Shown here piece by piece: positions 62,900 to 64,000 of a DNA stretch of 64,000 bases. Location: positions 14,938,686 through 15,002,685 of the forward strand of contig NC_049909.1 of the NCBI RefSeq assembly GCF_001411555.2, given 5' to 3'. The stretch is from Juglans regia. Taxonomy: Eukaryota; Streptophyta; Magnoliopsida; Fagales; Juglandaceae. The position numbers were made by a program, and so were the translations under genes. The notes beneath the pieces are model-generated. The model was not told where the DNA came from. It saw only the letters and a list, made by a program, of their open reading frames with translations, and searched no databases. Position 1 is the stretch's first letter. Each line of letters opens with the position of its first letter.

Positions 62900-63911
62900 A
62901 TGAGAGGTACCCCACCTGGGATTTTGCTAATAAGAAGCATTAGAGGCAGGGATTGGTCCTTTGCTACCTATAGGTATTTTGTTTTGTTCATTACCTTCAT
63001 TGCTTATGCTTGTTATCATGCTTCTCGAAAACCTACTAGCATAGTGAAGAGCGTTTTGTATCCTGACCCCAAAAGAATCCCGGGGCAGTATCCTTGGCCT
63101 ATTGGCAAGTTTTTTATCAAGGAGAATTTTGTAGATAATGACATTAGCACGTTGAGATACAAGGGTTGGGCTCCATTTAATGAACCGGATGGACCGTCGA
63201 AATTGGGGGAGATTGATGTTGCATTCCTAGCATGTTATTCTTTGGGAATGTTTGTTGCCGGACATTTGGGCGATAGGTTGGACCTCCGGCTGTTTTTGGC
63301 GAATGGGATGATCGGCAGTGGCATTTTTGTTGGGTTATTTGGGATGGGATATTTTTGGAATGTGCATGCGTTTTGGTATTTTCTTGTAATGCAAATGGCT
63401 GCTGGGTTGTTTCAAGCAACGGGTTGGCCTTCGGTTGTTGCTGTTATTGGTAGTTGGTTTGGGAAGAGGAAGAGAGGTTTGATAATGGGTATTTGGAATG
63501 CGCATACTTCTGTTGGGAATATCACTGGGTCTCTTTTGGCTGCTAGTGTCTTGGACTATGGGTGGGGCTGGTCTTTTATAGTTCCAGGCGCATTTATCAT
63601 TATGGGAGGGATAATGGTTTACTTGTTCTTGCCCGCTTACCCCGAGGATTTTGGGTTTACCTGCCTGCCTGGTGTAGCGTCGAATTTACAGGAAACGCCT
63701 AATGACGAAGAAGCTCAGATTACTAAAGGAAATGTGCCGCAAGGGGAAACAAATGTTGTCTCCCAACATGGGATGGTGAGGAGGAGAGGTGTCGGGCTTC
63801 TTGAAGCTTGTTTAATACCAGGAGTAATACCATTTGCACTGTGCCTTTTCTTCGCTAAGCTTGTGGCCTACACATTTCTGTACTGGCTACCATTTTATCT
63901 TAGTCAGACTG
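62900..63911 (+). CDS. putative glycerol-3-phosphate transporter (SLC37/MFS), first coding exon, runs off window
   Basis: The ATG at 62900 (MRGTPPGILLI) opens 337 codons plus one base, ending at a GT donor at 63912 after LPFYLSQT. Codons read past that point (IFYTPSF...) are intron. Hydrophobic spans include YFVLFITFIAYACYHASRK, VAFLACYSLGMFVAGHLGDR, MIGSGIFVGLFGMGYF, and FWYFLVMQMAAGLFQATGW. SWFGKRKRGLIMGIWNAHTS is the typical MFS loop. This matches the plant G3Pp / SLC37 organophosphate:Pi antiporter family (about 500 aa, 12 spans), so roughly two thirds of the protein is present. Family knowledge: sugar- or glycerol-phosphate exchange for Pi; several plant members respond to phosphate starvation. 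An apparent longer frame starting at 62834 uses TTG and is rejected. Confidence 0.9.
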
Positions 63912-64000
63912 GTATTTTCTATACTCCCAGCTTTATTAATCAGCTTAATCAACATAGAAGTCTAAACTAATGTAACTTTTAAGTTCGTAACATTTTACAT

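Overview
The window is nuclear DNA of a eudicot plant. Genes are split by GT-AG introns, intergenic DNA is A/T-rich, and transposon debris is dense. The protein families are plant ones: a GATA26-type factor, plastid bL19, plant Bax inhibitor-1, and a plant VAP. A woody rosid, perhaps Fagales, is my guess from the repeats only. No tRNA, rRNA or CRISPR array was recognised.

Layout. 1814-8476 (-) is a complete eight-exon GATA26/27-like transcription factor. 8.5-19.7 kb is gene-free and full of small inverted-repeat elements. 19729-23916 is an L1-type LINE with a long target-site duplication and a hAT element inside it. 24498-28140 (-) is a small conserved coiled-coil protein of unknown function. 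32821-35838 (-) is Bax inhibitor-1. 38799-39515 is a non-autonomous Helitron. 40793-50177 (-) is a vesicle-associated protein (VAP/MSP) gene whose third intron (5.9 kb) is a trap for transposons: a recent L1, older L1 pieces, and a TRIM inside a MITE inside an older TRIM. 54233-58146 (+) is the nuclear gene for plastid ribosomal protein bL19. 58658-60668 (+) is an intronless, frame-broken mosaic that appears to join pieces of at least five unrelated genes. 62900 to beyond the window end (+) is the first coding exon of an SLC37-type glycerol-3-phosphate transporter, preceded by two overlapping upstream ORFs.

The five complete genes were reconstructed by hand. All exon phases close and every junction is GT-AG, so those models are firm even though no alignment was run. 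The genes are not obviously related in pathway: transcription, ER cell-death control, ER contact sites, plastid translation and phosphate-ester transport. The most unusual items are the multi-gene mosaic, a retroposon whose target duplication copies the bL19 exon 3 splice donor, and the nested insertions in the VAP intron.
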